A stretch of DNA of 6,334 nucleotides, taken from the NCBI GenBank assembly GCA_000434635.1, contig HF988013.1:1-6334 (forward strand), given 5' to 3'. Numbering within the stretch: the stretch's first letter is position 1; each line of letters begins with the position of its first letter. The stretch is from Firmicutes bacterium CAG:110. GTDB lineage: Bacteria; Bacillota; Clostridia; Oscillospirales; Oscillospiraceae. This document shows, piece after piece, positions 1 through 5,985 of the stretch. The position numbers and the translations under genes are program-made. The notes under the pieces are model-generated. The model was given only the letters and a program-made list of their open reading frames with translations. It searched no databases and was not told where the DNA came from.

Positions 1-1437
1 GATCTGTGGATAGGTTGCCCCATCCTGAAACTCCGACATATCCATATCTTCCAAAGAGAATTCAACCCGAATCTTTTTTGAGTCGACCTCACCCTTGGAA
101 AGCAAGACAACCGTCTCCACATGGGCGCACCTCGGGAACAAGTCCGCCGCGGCGGCGGTTTTCAGGGTGTAGCCCCGCTCTTTCAGCAGCGCCACGTCCC
201 GCGCCAGCGTTGCGGGGTCACAGGAGACGTAGACGATGCGCCGGGGGGACATGCGGTGAAGGGCTTCGATGGTGTCCGCGTTCAGGCCCTTTCTCGGCGG
301 GTCAACGACCACCACGTCCGGCCTGACGCCGCTTTTCTCCAGCTCCAGCGCCGCCTGACCGGCGTCGCCGCAGAAAAATTCCGCGTTCGTGACGCCGTTC
401 CGCACCGCGTTGTCCCGGGCGTCCGCTACCGCCTGAGGGACGACCTCTACGCCGATGACCTTCCCCGCCGCGCCAGCCATGGCCAGCGTGATGGTGCCAA
501 CGCCGCAGTACAGGTCCAGCACCGTGTCGGCCTTGGTGATCTCCGCCTGAGAAATCGCCATCTCGTACAGCCGCTGCGCCTGATGGTGGTTCACCTGGTA
601 AAACGACCGGGGGGACAGGCGGAAATTCAGGCCGCAGAGGGTGTCCTTAATATAGCCGGGGCCGTGGAGGGTGAGAAAGCGGTCACCCAGCACGGCGTTG
701 CCCCGCTTCGTATTCATGGACAGCACCAGCGTGGTAAAGCCGGGAATCCCGCCCAGCCGCTGGACGAGCGCCTCCGGCCGGGGAATTTTTTCGCCGTTCA
801 CCGCGAGACACACCAGAATCTGCCCGGATACCGCGCCCCGGCGGACGTAAATATGCCGCAGAAGCCCCTTGCCGGTGGTCTCGTCGTAGACGCTGACCCG
901 GTATTGGTTTACATAATCAATTACCGCATCCTTCGCGGCGTCGATCTCCTCCGGGAGAATGCGGCAGCGGGCGTTTTCCACCACGTCGTGGGTGCCCGCC
1001 CGGTAGAACCCGGCGTAGGCGCGCCCCTTCTTCACCGCCACCGGATACTGCGCCTTGTTGCGGTAGCCGTGGCAGTCGGGGGCGGCGAGAATGGGGACTT
1101 CCGCCAGATTTTCACCGCCGATGCGGTTTAAGCAATTCTTCACCCGCTCCGCTTTCAGCCGGGTCTCCTCGGCGTAGTCCATGTGCCAGAAATCGCAGCC
1201 GCCGCAGAGCTTGGCGACCTCGCACTCCCGGTTGACCCGGTGGGGGGATTTTTCCAGAATCTCCACAATTTTCCCCGCCGCCCACGTCTTCTGCGCCTTC
1301 TCCACCCGGACGCGCACCTTCTCCCCGGCGACGGCGTTGGGGATGAACACGGCGCAGCCCTCGATGTGGGCGACGCCCTGTCCCTCGGCGGTGTAGTCCG
1401 TGATCTCGGCCTCGTAAATCTGGTTCTTGACTAGCAT
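1..1437 (-). CDS. rlmD: 23S rRNA (uracil-5-)-methyltransferase RlmD/RumA family, 3' end outside the window
   Basis: SAM-dependent enzyme of the TrmA/RumA family that makes 5-methyluridine in 23S rRNA (U1939 in E. coli; Gram-positive relatives called RlmCD can also modify U747). The 479 visible codons are open to the left edge. Residues 1-60 look like a TRAM RNA-binding domain. A [4Fe-4S] set follows: C72-x5-C78-x2-C81 plus C158. The methyltransferase domain shows FYQVN (279-283), the SAM loop DLYCGVGTITL (308-318), DPPRKG (379-384), nucleophile C406 in VSCDPATLARD, and base E441 in HVET. The C406-E441 spacing of 35 equals that of E. coli C389-E424. The catalytic core ends near residue 447, but the frame continues into VDSKKIRVEF and beyond, the beginning of a C-terminal extension that I recall from clostridial members. 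The ATG at 1435-1437 is 8 bases after the acetyltransferase stop; its SD (GAGGA) overlaps that stop, suggesting translational coupling. Exact target base is inferred. Confidence 0.95.
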   Translation of the reverse strand, partial: MLVKNQIYEAEITDYTAEGQGVAHIEGCAVFIPNAVAGEKVRVRVEKAQKTWAAGKIVEILEKSPHRVNRECEVAKLCGGCDFWHMDYAEETRLKAERVKNCLNRIGGENLAEVPILAAPDCHGYRNKAQYPVAVKKGRAYAGFYRAGTHDVVENARCRILPEEIDAAKDAVIDYVNQYRVSVYDETTGKGLLRHIYVRRGAVSGQILVCLAVNGEKIPRPEALVQRLGGIPGFTTLVLSMNTKRGNAVLGDRFLTLHGPGYIKDTLCGLNFRLSPRSFYQVNHHQAQRLYEMAISQAEITKADTVLDLYCGVGTITLAMAGAAGKVIGVEVVPQAVADARDNAVRNGVTNAEFFCGDAGQAALELEKSGVRPDVVVVDPPRKGLNADTIEALHRMSPRRIVYVSCDPATLARDVALLKERGYTLKTAAAADLFPRCAHVETVVLLSKGEVDSKKIRVEFSLEDMDMSEFQDGATYPQI

Positions 1438-1445
1438 GGCATTCC

Positions 1446-1913
1446 TCACAAAATGGTTTCCATGTGGATGTTCCGGGGTCTCAGCCCCTGCTTTTCGTAG
1501 AAGTGTATGGCGCTGTCATTGCCGCACCATACGTTCAGTGTCACCGTGCGGCAGCCGATCTCCCGGGCATAGGCCACGGTGTGGTCGTACAGTGCCTGCC
1601 CCACGTGCTTGCCCTGGCAGGCTTCGTCCACGCACAGGTCGTCGATGTACAGCGTGCGGTCGTCCAGAAGCACCGGGTCGTTTTTCCGAACCTGCAAAAT
1701 GCAGAAGCAGTAGCCCAGCACCTTCCCGTCCTCGACGGCCACGAAAATGGGGCGGGTGTCATCGGTGAGCATCCGGGCGAGGGTCTGCTCGTCATATTTC
1801 TGCGCGCCTGCCCGGAACAGGTCGGGACGGATGCGGTGGTGGACTTCCCCCACCTGAAGCAGCAAGTTAATCATACCGGGAATATCCCGGGCTTCGGCAA
1901 ATCGGATTTCCAT
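1446..1913 (-). CDS. GNAT-family N-acetyltransferase
   Basis: Cytoplasmic acetyl-CoA-dependent N-acetyltransferase of 155 residues, the usual size for a single GNAT domain. The N-terminal strand and helix are MEIRFAEARDIPGMINLL. Motif A spans about 87-112 (TLYIDDLCVDEACQGKHVG), with Q100-G101 to G105 forming the acetyl-CoA pyrophosphate loop. Motif B spans 125-145, with LNVW, N132-x2-A135 and HFYEKQGL, the typical end of the fold. Nothing in the sequence identifies the acceptor amine. The same frame stays open 250 codons further upstream across the opposite-strand radical SAM gene, but the start at 1911-1913 is supported by an AAGGGG SD 8 bases upstream, a promoter at 1970-1998, and the fact that the fold begins exactly here. 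It is the first gene of a unit with rlmD. It could be named RimI-like, but nothing shows a ribosomal substrate. Confidence 0.93.
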   Translation of the reverse strand: MEIRFAEARDIPGMINLLLQVGEVHHRIRPDLFRAGAQKYDEQTLARMLTDDTRPIFVAVEDGKVLGYCFCILQVRKNDPVLLDDRTLYIDDLCVDEACQGKHVGQALYDHTVAYAREIGCRTVTLNVWCGNDSAIHFYEKQGLRPRNIHMETIL

Positions 1914-1920
1914 TGCAGTT

Positions 1921-1950
1921 ACCCCTTTCTGAAAGCTGTTTGCGAGGGGT
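1921..1950 (-). promoter_or_regulatory. Hairpin covering the SD of the GNAT gene
   Basis: On the minus strand ACCCCT (1950-1945) and AGGGGT (1926-1921) form a perfect 6-bp inverted repeat with an 18-base loop. The right arm is the Shine-Dalgarno sequence of the acetyltransferase, so folding would hide it. Within the loop, CTTT and AAAG offer a competing 4-bp stem that also touches the SD. Both arms lie inside the roughly 50-base leader predicted from the promoter at 1970-1998. A regulatory role is inference; a 6-bp stem could be chance. Confidence 0.35.
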
Positions 1951-1969
1951 GCAGACAGTTTATTTTTGT

Positions 1970-1998
1970 AGTCTACCACATTTTCTCCCGCCGGTAAA
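1970..1998 (-). promoter_or_regulatory. Sigma-A promoter for the GNAT-rlmD unit
   Basis: Reading leftward, a -35 like TTTACC (1998-1993), a 17-base spacer and an extended -10 TGgTAGACT (hexamer 1975-1970). Each hexamer matches consensus at four of six positions, helped by the TGn extension. The predicted transcript start is near 1963, about 50 bases before the ATG. No other candidate of this quality lies upstream of the acetyltransferase. Confidence 0.5.
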
Positions 1999-2006
1999 GT
2001 CCGGGG

Positions 2007-2035
2007 TTGAGAAAAGGCGAAAAAACTGATATGAT
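2007..2035 (+). promoter_or_regulatory. Strong extended -10 sigma-A promoter for the radical SAM gene
   Basis: TTGAGA (2007-2012), a 17-base spacer and TGaTATGAT (hexamer 2030-2035): five of six matches in each box, ideal spacing and an extended -10. The predicted transcript start is about 2042, leaving a leader of roughly 16 bases before the ATG at 2058. The -35 box is only 8 bases from the -35 box of the leftward promoter, so the two are back to back. This promoter also argues against starting the gene at the in-frame TTG at 2007. Confidence 0.75.
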
Positions 2036-2057
2036 ATCCCCAAAGGATGGGATGCGT

Positions 2058-2930
2058 ATGGATTACGGAAACTGCAATCTCTGCCCCCGGCGGTGCGGCG
2101 TGGACAGGACGGCGGGGCAGCGGGGCTTCTGCGGCTGTCCGGATACCGCCCTCGTGGCCAAGGCCATGCTCCACAAATGGGAGGAACCGGCGCTGGCAGG
2201 GGCTGGGGGAAGCGGCGCGGTTTTCTTCGGCGGCTGCACGCTCCGGTGCCGCTACTGCCAGAACGCCGCCATCAGCGGCGGCGCGGTAGGGAAGGCCACG
2301 GACTCCGCCGGACTCAGGCAGCTGTTTGAAGACCTCATTGCCCGGGGGGCGGAAAACATCGATCTTGTGACCCCCACCCACTTTCTGCCCACGATCCTCC
2401 CGGCGCTGCGGCCGAAACTGCCCGTGCCGGTGGTGTACAACTGCGGCGGGTACGAACAGGTGGAGACGCTGCGGGCGCTGGATGGGTGCGTCGATATTTA
2501 CCTCCCCGACCTCAAATACGCGGATGCCCGTCTGGCGGGGCAGCTGTCCGGGGCGGCGGACTATTTTCCCGTGGCCGCCGAAGCCATCCAGGAGATGGTG
2601 CAGCAGGTGGGTGCGGTGCGCTGGGAGGGGGAGAAGGTCACCCGGGGCGTCATCATCCGCCACCTGATTCTGCCCGGAAATGTGGAGAATTCCCTGCGGG
2701 TGCTGGACTGGATCGGGGAGAATTTCGCCCCCGGGGAGGTGCTGGTAAGCCTGATGCGCCAGTACACGCCCATGGGCGGACTTCCCGCCCCCTTCGACCG
2801 CCGGGTCACCGATGAGGAATACGACGCGGTGCTCAGTTGGATGTATCTGAATGAATTGGAAGGCTTCACGCAGGAAGCCGAGGCGGCGGATACCGGGTTC
2901 ATTCCGGATTTTCTGGCCGGCGAGCAGTAA
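2058..2930 (+). CDS. pflX: PflX-like radical SAM protein (COG1313 type)
   Basis: Radical SAM iron-sulfur protein of 290 residues resembling the PflX group, often labelled a putative pyruvate formate-lyase activating enzyme although its substrate is not established. The SAM/[4Fe-4S] motif is C60-x3-C64-x2-C67 in GCTLRCRYCQN. A second N-terminal cysteine set, C6, C9, C13, C25 and C27 (CNLCPRRCGVD then GFCGC), is typical of this group and could hold another metal centre. Later family-like segments are VTPTHFLP (104-111), YNCGGYE (127-133), DIYLPDLKYAD (146-156) and RHLILPGN (201-208). I chose the ATG at 2058 because AAAGGA (2042-2047) lies 10 bases upstream and homologues begin just before the first CxxC. 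ATG 2052 is possible, while TTG 2007 lies inside the promoter. No glycyl radical enzyme is adjacent, so the target is unknown. It appears monocistronic. Confidence 0.9.
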   Translation: MDYGNCNLCPRRCGVDRTAGQRGFCGCPDTALVAKAMLHKWEEPALAGAGGSGAVFFGGCTLRCRYCQNAAISGGAVGKATDSAGLRQLFEDLIARGAENIDLVTPTHFLPTILPALRPKLPVPVVYNCGGYEQVETLRALDGCVDIYLPDLKYADARLAGQLSGAADYFPVAAEAIQEMVQQVGAVRWEGEKVTRGVIIRHLILPGNVENSLRVLDWIGENFAPGEVLVSLMRQYTPMGGLPAPFDRRVTDEEYDAVLSWMYLNELEGFTQEAEAADTGFIPDFLAGEQ

Positions 2931-2934
2931 TACA

Positions 2935-2979
2935 CAGGCCGTTGGCGTCCACTTTCGTGGCTGCCAACGGCCTGCATTT
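2935..2979 (+). terminator. Intrinsic terminator after the radical SAM gene, in a convergent gap
   Basis: A perfect 12-bp inverted repeat, CAGGCCGTTGGC (2935-2946) and GCCAACGGCCTG (2963-2974), has an inner CCAC/GTGG stem around a TTTC loop and is followed by CATTTTATTTTT. It begins 4 bases after the radical SAM stop. On the minus strand the same hairpin begins 4 bases after the aminotransferase stop, but the bases after it (TGTATTACTG) are poor in T, so termination in that direction would be weaker. The T-run overlaps the last codons of the aminotransferase gene. Confidence 0.88.
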
Positions 2980-4166
2980 TATTTTTCCGCGAACCCCTGA
3001 ATCAGTTCCTCAAACACCGGCAGACTCTTCTGAATCATTTCCAGACTCACGCAGTAGCAGATGCGGAAATATCCCGGGCAGCCGAAGCCGTCGCCGGGGA
3101 CGACCAGCAGGTCTTTCTTCTTCGCCGCGTCGGAAAATGCGTTGGCGTCGCCGCCGGGGGCTTTGATGAACAGATAGAACGCGCCGTCGGGCTTCGCCAT
3201 TTCGTAGCCCATCCGGGTCAGCCCCTCGTACAGCGCCTTGCGGTTGCGGTCGTAGCTTTTTAGGTCCGGGCGCAGATGGGCGCATCGGGCGATGACCTTC
3301 TGCCACAGGCTGGGGGCGCAGACGTGGCCGCCCGCCCGGGCAGCCCCCGCAACGGCGGAATACAGCGCCTTGCCGTCCGTGGCCTTCTGGGGCACATACA
3401 CATAGCCGATTCGTTCGCCAGGGAGGGACAGGGACTTGGAATAGGAATAGCAGATGACAGTGTCCAGGTAAATTTCCGGCAGGAACGGCACCTCGACCCC
3501 GTAGGCCAGCTCCCGGTACGGCTCGTCGGAGACGATGTAAATGGGGTGACCGTACTCCGCGGCCTTTTTGTTAAGGATTGCTGCCAGCTTTTGGTATGTC
3601 TCCCGGGTGTAGACCACGCCGGAGGGGTTATTGGGGGAGTTGAGGATGACCGCCTGGGTGCTGGGCGTGATCATCTGCTCCATGGCGGTCAGGTTGATCT
3701 GGAAGGATGGGATGTCCGCCGGGACGACCTTGAATTCCAGCCCTGCCTCCTGCGCGAAGGGCTTGTACTCCGGGAAATAGGGCGCGACCGCCAGAATTTC
3801 CGCCCCCGGGACTGCCAGCGCCCGGAACACGCTCACCAGCTCCGGCGCCGCGCCGCAGCCGATAAAAAATTCCTCCGGGACGGTGGACACGCCGTAGCGG
3901 GCGTTCAGGTCGTCGGAAATGGCCTTGCGGGTGGCGTAATCGCCTACGGCGGAGGTGTAGCCGTGAATCAGCAGGGAATCGGTGTCGTCGAGGATCTGGC
4001 GCACCGTCTCGTCCACCTCCTTCGGCGAGGGGATGGAGGGGTTGCCCAGGGAATAGTCGTAGACGTTCTCCCGTCCCACAACGGCGGCGCGCTGGCAGCC
4101 GTATTCAAACAGGTCCCGGATGCAGGAGCGGTTGGCACCCAGAGCATAGGCGGATGGATTCAGCAT
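2979..4166 (-). CDS. Class I/II PLP-dependent aminotransferase (aspartate aminotransferase-like)
   Basis: Cytoplasmic fold-type I aminotransferase of 395 residues, the normal full length. It would move an amino group between an amino acid and a 2-oxo acid using pyridoxal phosphate. Visible landmarks are the substrate-side segment SLGNPSIPSP (39-48), the phosphate-binding GCGAAPEL (103-110), NSPNNPSG (176-183) with the PLP-contacting Asn, SDEPYREL (213-220) with D214 and Y217, the Schiff-base K244 in SYSKSLSLPGERIGY, and R368 in GYFRICYC, the expected carboxylate-binding arginine. The start at 4164-4166 is well supported by AGGAGG ending 7 bases upstream. It is the last gene of the four-gene unit, 22 bases after the membrane-protein gene. 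Its own promoter is not obvious. Substrate preference (aspartate, aromatic, alanine) cannot be read from the sequence. Confidence 0.94.
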   Translation of the reverse strand: MLNPSAYALGANRSCIRDLFEYGCQRAAVVGRENVYDYSLGNPSIPSPKEVDETVRQILDDTDSLLIHGYTSAVGDYATRKAISDDLNARYGVSTVPEEFFIGCGAAPELVSVFRALAVPGAEILAVAPYFPEYKPFAQEAGLEFKVVPADIPSFQINLTAMEQMITPSTQAVILNSPNNPSGVVYTRETYQKLAAILNKKAAEYGHPIYIVSDEPYRELAYGVEVPFLPEIYLDTVICYSYSKSLSLPGERIGYVYVPQKATDGKALYSAVAGAARAGGHVCAPSLWQKVIARCAHLRPDLKSYDRNRKALYEGLTRMGYEMAKPDGAFYLFIKAPGGDANAFSDAAKKKDLLVVPGDGFGCPGYFRICYCVSLEMIQKSLPVFEELIQGFAEK

Positions 4167-4188
4167 ATTGTTACCTCCTGTGGTGAAA

Positions 4189-4623
4189 TCATTTTGCGTT
4201 TTGATACGAAATCAGAATATGGCTCGGCGCAAACAATACCGCGGCAATGGTCAGGAGAATCGACCGGCTCATAATCCCGCTGAACAGGAACAGAACGGAG
4301 GGGATGATGGACAGCGCCAACGCTCTGAAAACGCTGCTTTTCCGGAAACAAACCGCCCAGATCACACAGTAAAGCGTGACCAGCACGGCATCTACGACCA
4401 GATATACGGCAAACGCTTCGTCAGACCACCACCCGAACCAGGTTCCCGGAATGTTGATGATCATAAATCCAAAGCAGCCGAACCTGCCGATTTGTTCCAC
4501 GGTTTCCACAGATTTGTTGTTCCATTTGTTCACGAATCCGTCCTTGCACTTCATCGCAAACAGAATATTGGGTATCATGATGACTGCCACCATGACCAGC
4601 CCGAAAACATTCAGCCATTCCAT
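4189..4623 (-). CDS. Small multi-pass membrane protein of unknown function
   Basis: A 144-residue integral membrane protein that I cannot assign to a characterised family, although similar short proteins seem familiar from Clostridia. Hydrophobic segments lie at about 4-24, 47-66, 70-92, 98-117 and 119-139, so four or five membrane passes. The segment between the first two (about 25-46, CKDGFVNKWNNKSVETVEQI) is charged. No enzyme motif, transporter signature or signal peptidase site is visible. The start at 4621-4623 is 7 bases after the exonuclease stop. The only SD-like sequence, GAGG, is about 12 bases upstream, so translation may depend on coupling. By hand count, 4201-4620 is 211/420 G+C (about 50%), against about 63% in a sample of the neighbouring aminotransferase gene (3901-4080), which may indicate a separate origin or weaker codon selection. 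Confidence 0.85.
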   Translation of the reverse strand: MEWLNVFGLVMVAVIMIPNILFAMKCKDGFVNKWNNKSVETVEQIGRFGCFGFMIINIPGTWFGWWSDEAFAVYLVVDAVLVTLYCVIWAVCFRKSSVFRALALSIIPSVLFLFSGIMSRSILLTIAAVLFAPSHILISYQNAK

Positions 4624-4630
4624 AGGGGTA

Positions 4631-5320
4631 CTACGCCTCGTACAGCGGCTTCACAGGGTTATAGGGCTGAGGCTTGTAAGTAATGGAGCTGATGGGCTTG
4701 CCCTCGATGCCGTATTTGGGGTTGTAGCCGAAAAGGTTTACATAACGCTCCAAATCGTTCTTTTCCTTCTCCATTTCCTCCATCACCGCCACGGTGGCAA
4801 GCACGTCGTCCACCGCCCGGTGGGAATTGACCACCTTCCCGGAAAGGCCGTAGACCTCAATGGCGCTGCACAGCCGGTGGGGATAGCTGTGGCGGTCGCG
4901 GTAGACCGTGAGCAGGTCCAGCTTGTCCTTGCCCTTGAGCACGGCCGGGTCGCCGTCCCGCAGAAGCATATAGAATAGAAAACTCAGGTCAAAATGGGCG
5001 TTGTAGGCCAGCAGCAGGGTGTTGCCCTGAATCATCTCCGCAATGTCCCGGCAGACTCTGGTCTTGGGCAGTCCCCGTTCCCGCAGGTCTTGGGTAGAGA
5101 TGCCGGTCAGCTCCTGAATTTTCGGCGGCACAAACCCGCCGGGGGACAGGGCGACCAGCTGGTCGTACTCCTGCACCACCTTGGGCGTTCCGTCCACCCG
5201 CTCCAGCACCACGGCGGCAAACTCAATGATCTCGTCCCGGTTGTAAAGCAGGCCGGTGGTCTCGGTGTCGAACAGCACCAGACGGTCGTATTTGGAAAAC
5301 AGCGTCTCAAATTTGGGCAT
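4631..5320 (-). CDS. DEDDh 3'-5' exonuclease (DnaQ/PolC-proofreading fold)
   Basis: A 229-residue stand-alone exonuclease of the DnaQ-like superfamily, which removes nucleotides from 3' ends using two metal ions. All catalytic motifs are intact: ExoI FDTETTG (17-23; D18, E20), ExoII AYNAHFDLSFL (105-115; D111), and ExoIII HRAVDD (167-172; H167, D172). The motif LTGIS (71-75) before ExoII is characteristic of the PolC/DnaQ epsilon group. After the domain (about 185 onward) comes a charged helix and then a tyrosine- and proline-rich tail, about 200-229, lacking any recognised motif. No polymerase, helicase or BRCT domain is fused. The start at 5318-5320 has AGGAG 8 bases upstream. It lies 21 bases after the CYTH gene. 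It might act in DNA proofreading or repair or on RNA; the sequence does not decide. Confidence 0.93.
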   Translation of the reverse strand: MPKFETLFSKYDRLVLFDTETTGLLYNRDEIIEFAAVVLERVDGTPKVVQEYDQLVALSPGGFVPPKIQELTGISTQDLRERGLPKTRVCRDIAEMIQGNTLLLAYNAHFDLSFLFYMLLRDGDPAVLKGKDKLDLLTVYRDRHSYPHRLCSAIEVYGLSGKVVNSHRAVDDVLATVAVMEEMEKEKNDLERYVNLFGYNPKYGIEGKPISSITYKPQPYNPVKPLYEA

Positions 5321-5341
5321 ATTTCTCTCTCCTGTATGTCC

Positions 5342-5923
5342 TTAATGCAGCAGTGCCATGGCTCGCTGCGCCTTGCTTTTCGGTTCCGGGGTCAGGTTGA
5401 ATTCCTGCGCCAGAGCTTCGGCAAAGGCGGTCGCGGCGGCTTCTTCGCCGGATTTCAGTTCCACTTCTATTTCGGCAAAGGGAATCGTCTTCCCGCCGCC
5501 CATCAGCGTGCCCTCGTCCAGCGCCAGCTCCACGGTGCAGCGTTCCAGAACGATCTGCTTTGCCAGACGGGTGAACCGGGCAGAGCAGGCTTCCGTCAGG
5601 CCGCCTGCCGTCAGGGGCAGCAGGTCTTCCGGCGCGCCGAGTTTACATAACTCTTTCGCTGCCAACCCGATATCGTCACATGGGGTTTCCCACTCTCCCC
5701 GGCTGCCGTCAGGGAGGGGCGTTTTCAGGGTGCAGACGGAGGTCCCGTTTTCGTACCGGCGTCTGAGCATCCAGCGCCGGCGGCTCAGGGCGGCATCCAA
5801 AGTGTCATAATAGACCGTTTCCATCCGGATCTCGGAAAAATCCCCGAATGCTGCCCGAATGGCGGCAATATTCCCGGAATCCGCCCGGTATTTCAGTTCA
5901 AATTCTCTTCCCATGGCCGTCAT
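5342..5923 (-). CDS. CYTH-domain protein (triphosphate tunnel metalloenzyme fold)
   Basis: A 193-residue, single-domain CYTH protein. The family binds triphosphate substrates inside a beta-barrel tunnel with divalent metal; members include class IV adenylate cyclases, thiamine triphosphatase and inorganic triphosphatases. The hallmark ExExK is present as E7-F-E9-L-K11 (EFELKYR). Other expected charged strands are VYYDT (37-41), RRWMLRRR (49-56), CTLKTP (64-69), EWET (77-80), CTVELALDEG (129-138), EIEVELKSG (151-159) and the C-terminal PKSKAQRA (181-188). No CHAD domain is attached. The start at 5921-5923 follows GGAAGGG by a short spacer; an internal ATG at 5914-5912 would also keep ExExK. 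It is first in the four-gene unit and directly downstream of the promoter at 5956-5984. Inorganic triphosphatase is a reasonable default, but the substrate is unproven. Confidence 0.9.
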   Translation of the reverse strand: MTAMGREFELKYRADSGNIAAIRAAFGDFSEIRMETVYYDTLDAALSRRRWMLRRRYENGTSVCTLKTPLPDGSRGEWETPCDDIGLAAKELCKLGAPEDLLPLTAGGLTEACSARFTRLAKQIVLERCTVELALDEGTLMGGGKTIPFAEIEVELKSGEEAAATAFAEALAQEFNLTPEPKSKAQRAMALLH

Positions 5924-5955
5924 TGATTCCCTTCCAGCTTCCTTAATTACAGGTC

Positions 5956-5984
5956 ATTATACACCCATCCCGCCTCCGATGCAA
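5956..5984 (-). promoter_or_regulatory. Sigma-A promoter for the CYTH-exonuclease-membrane-aminotransferase unit
   Basis: Reading leftward there is a perfect TATAAT (5961-5956), a 17-base spacer and a weak -35, TTGCAT (5984-5979; only TTG matches). The predicted start is near 5949, giving a leader of about 26 bases. It is the only good promoter found upstream of the four genes. The -35 box ends one base from the palindrome at 5986-6146, so that element supplies the region just upstream of RNA polymerase contact. Confidence 0.7.
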
Positions 5985-5985
5985 G

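Noticed and set aside
121..1131. Long plus-strand open frame of 336 codons
   Set aside because: Antisense to rlmD, whose iron-sulfur, SAM-binding and catalytic motifs are all intact. The plus-strand translation has no recognisable motifs and reflects high G+C at third positions.
1991..2005. CCGG-taaagt-CCGG small inverted repeat between the divergent promoters, considered as an operator
   Set aside because: CCGG is self-complementary, so two copies pair automatically; four bases in G+C-rich DNA is not evidence of a binding site.
2007..2057. Extended TTG start of the radical SAM gene
   Set aside because: The TTG is the first triplet of the -35 box of a near-consensus promoter, so this stretch would not be transcribed; no SD precedes it.
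1914..2663. Upstream in-frame continuation of the GNAT gene on the minus strand, which would give a 405-residue protein
   Set aside because: It is antisense to the well-supported radical SAM gene, has no domain-like sequence, and the GNAT fold starts exactly at the internal ATG 1913 with its own SD and promoter.
3276..4274. Plus-strand open frame of 332 codons
   Set aside because: Antisense to the aminotransferase gene with all its PLP motifs, crossing into the next gene; low-complexity composition and no SD.
4994..5650. Plus-strand open frame spanning the exonuclease and CYTH genes
   Set aside because: Shadow of two real opposite-strand genes, crossing their boundary; no domain features.
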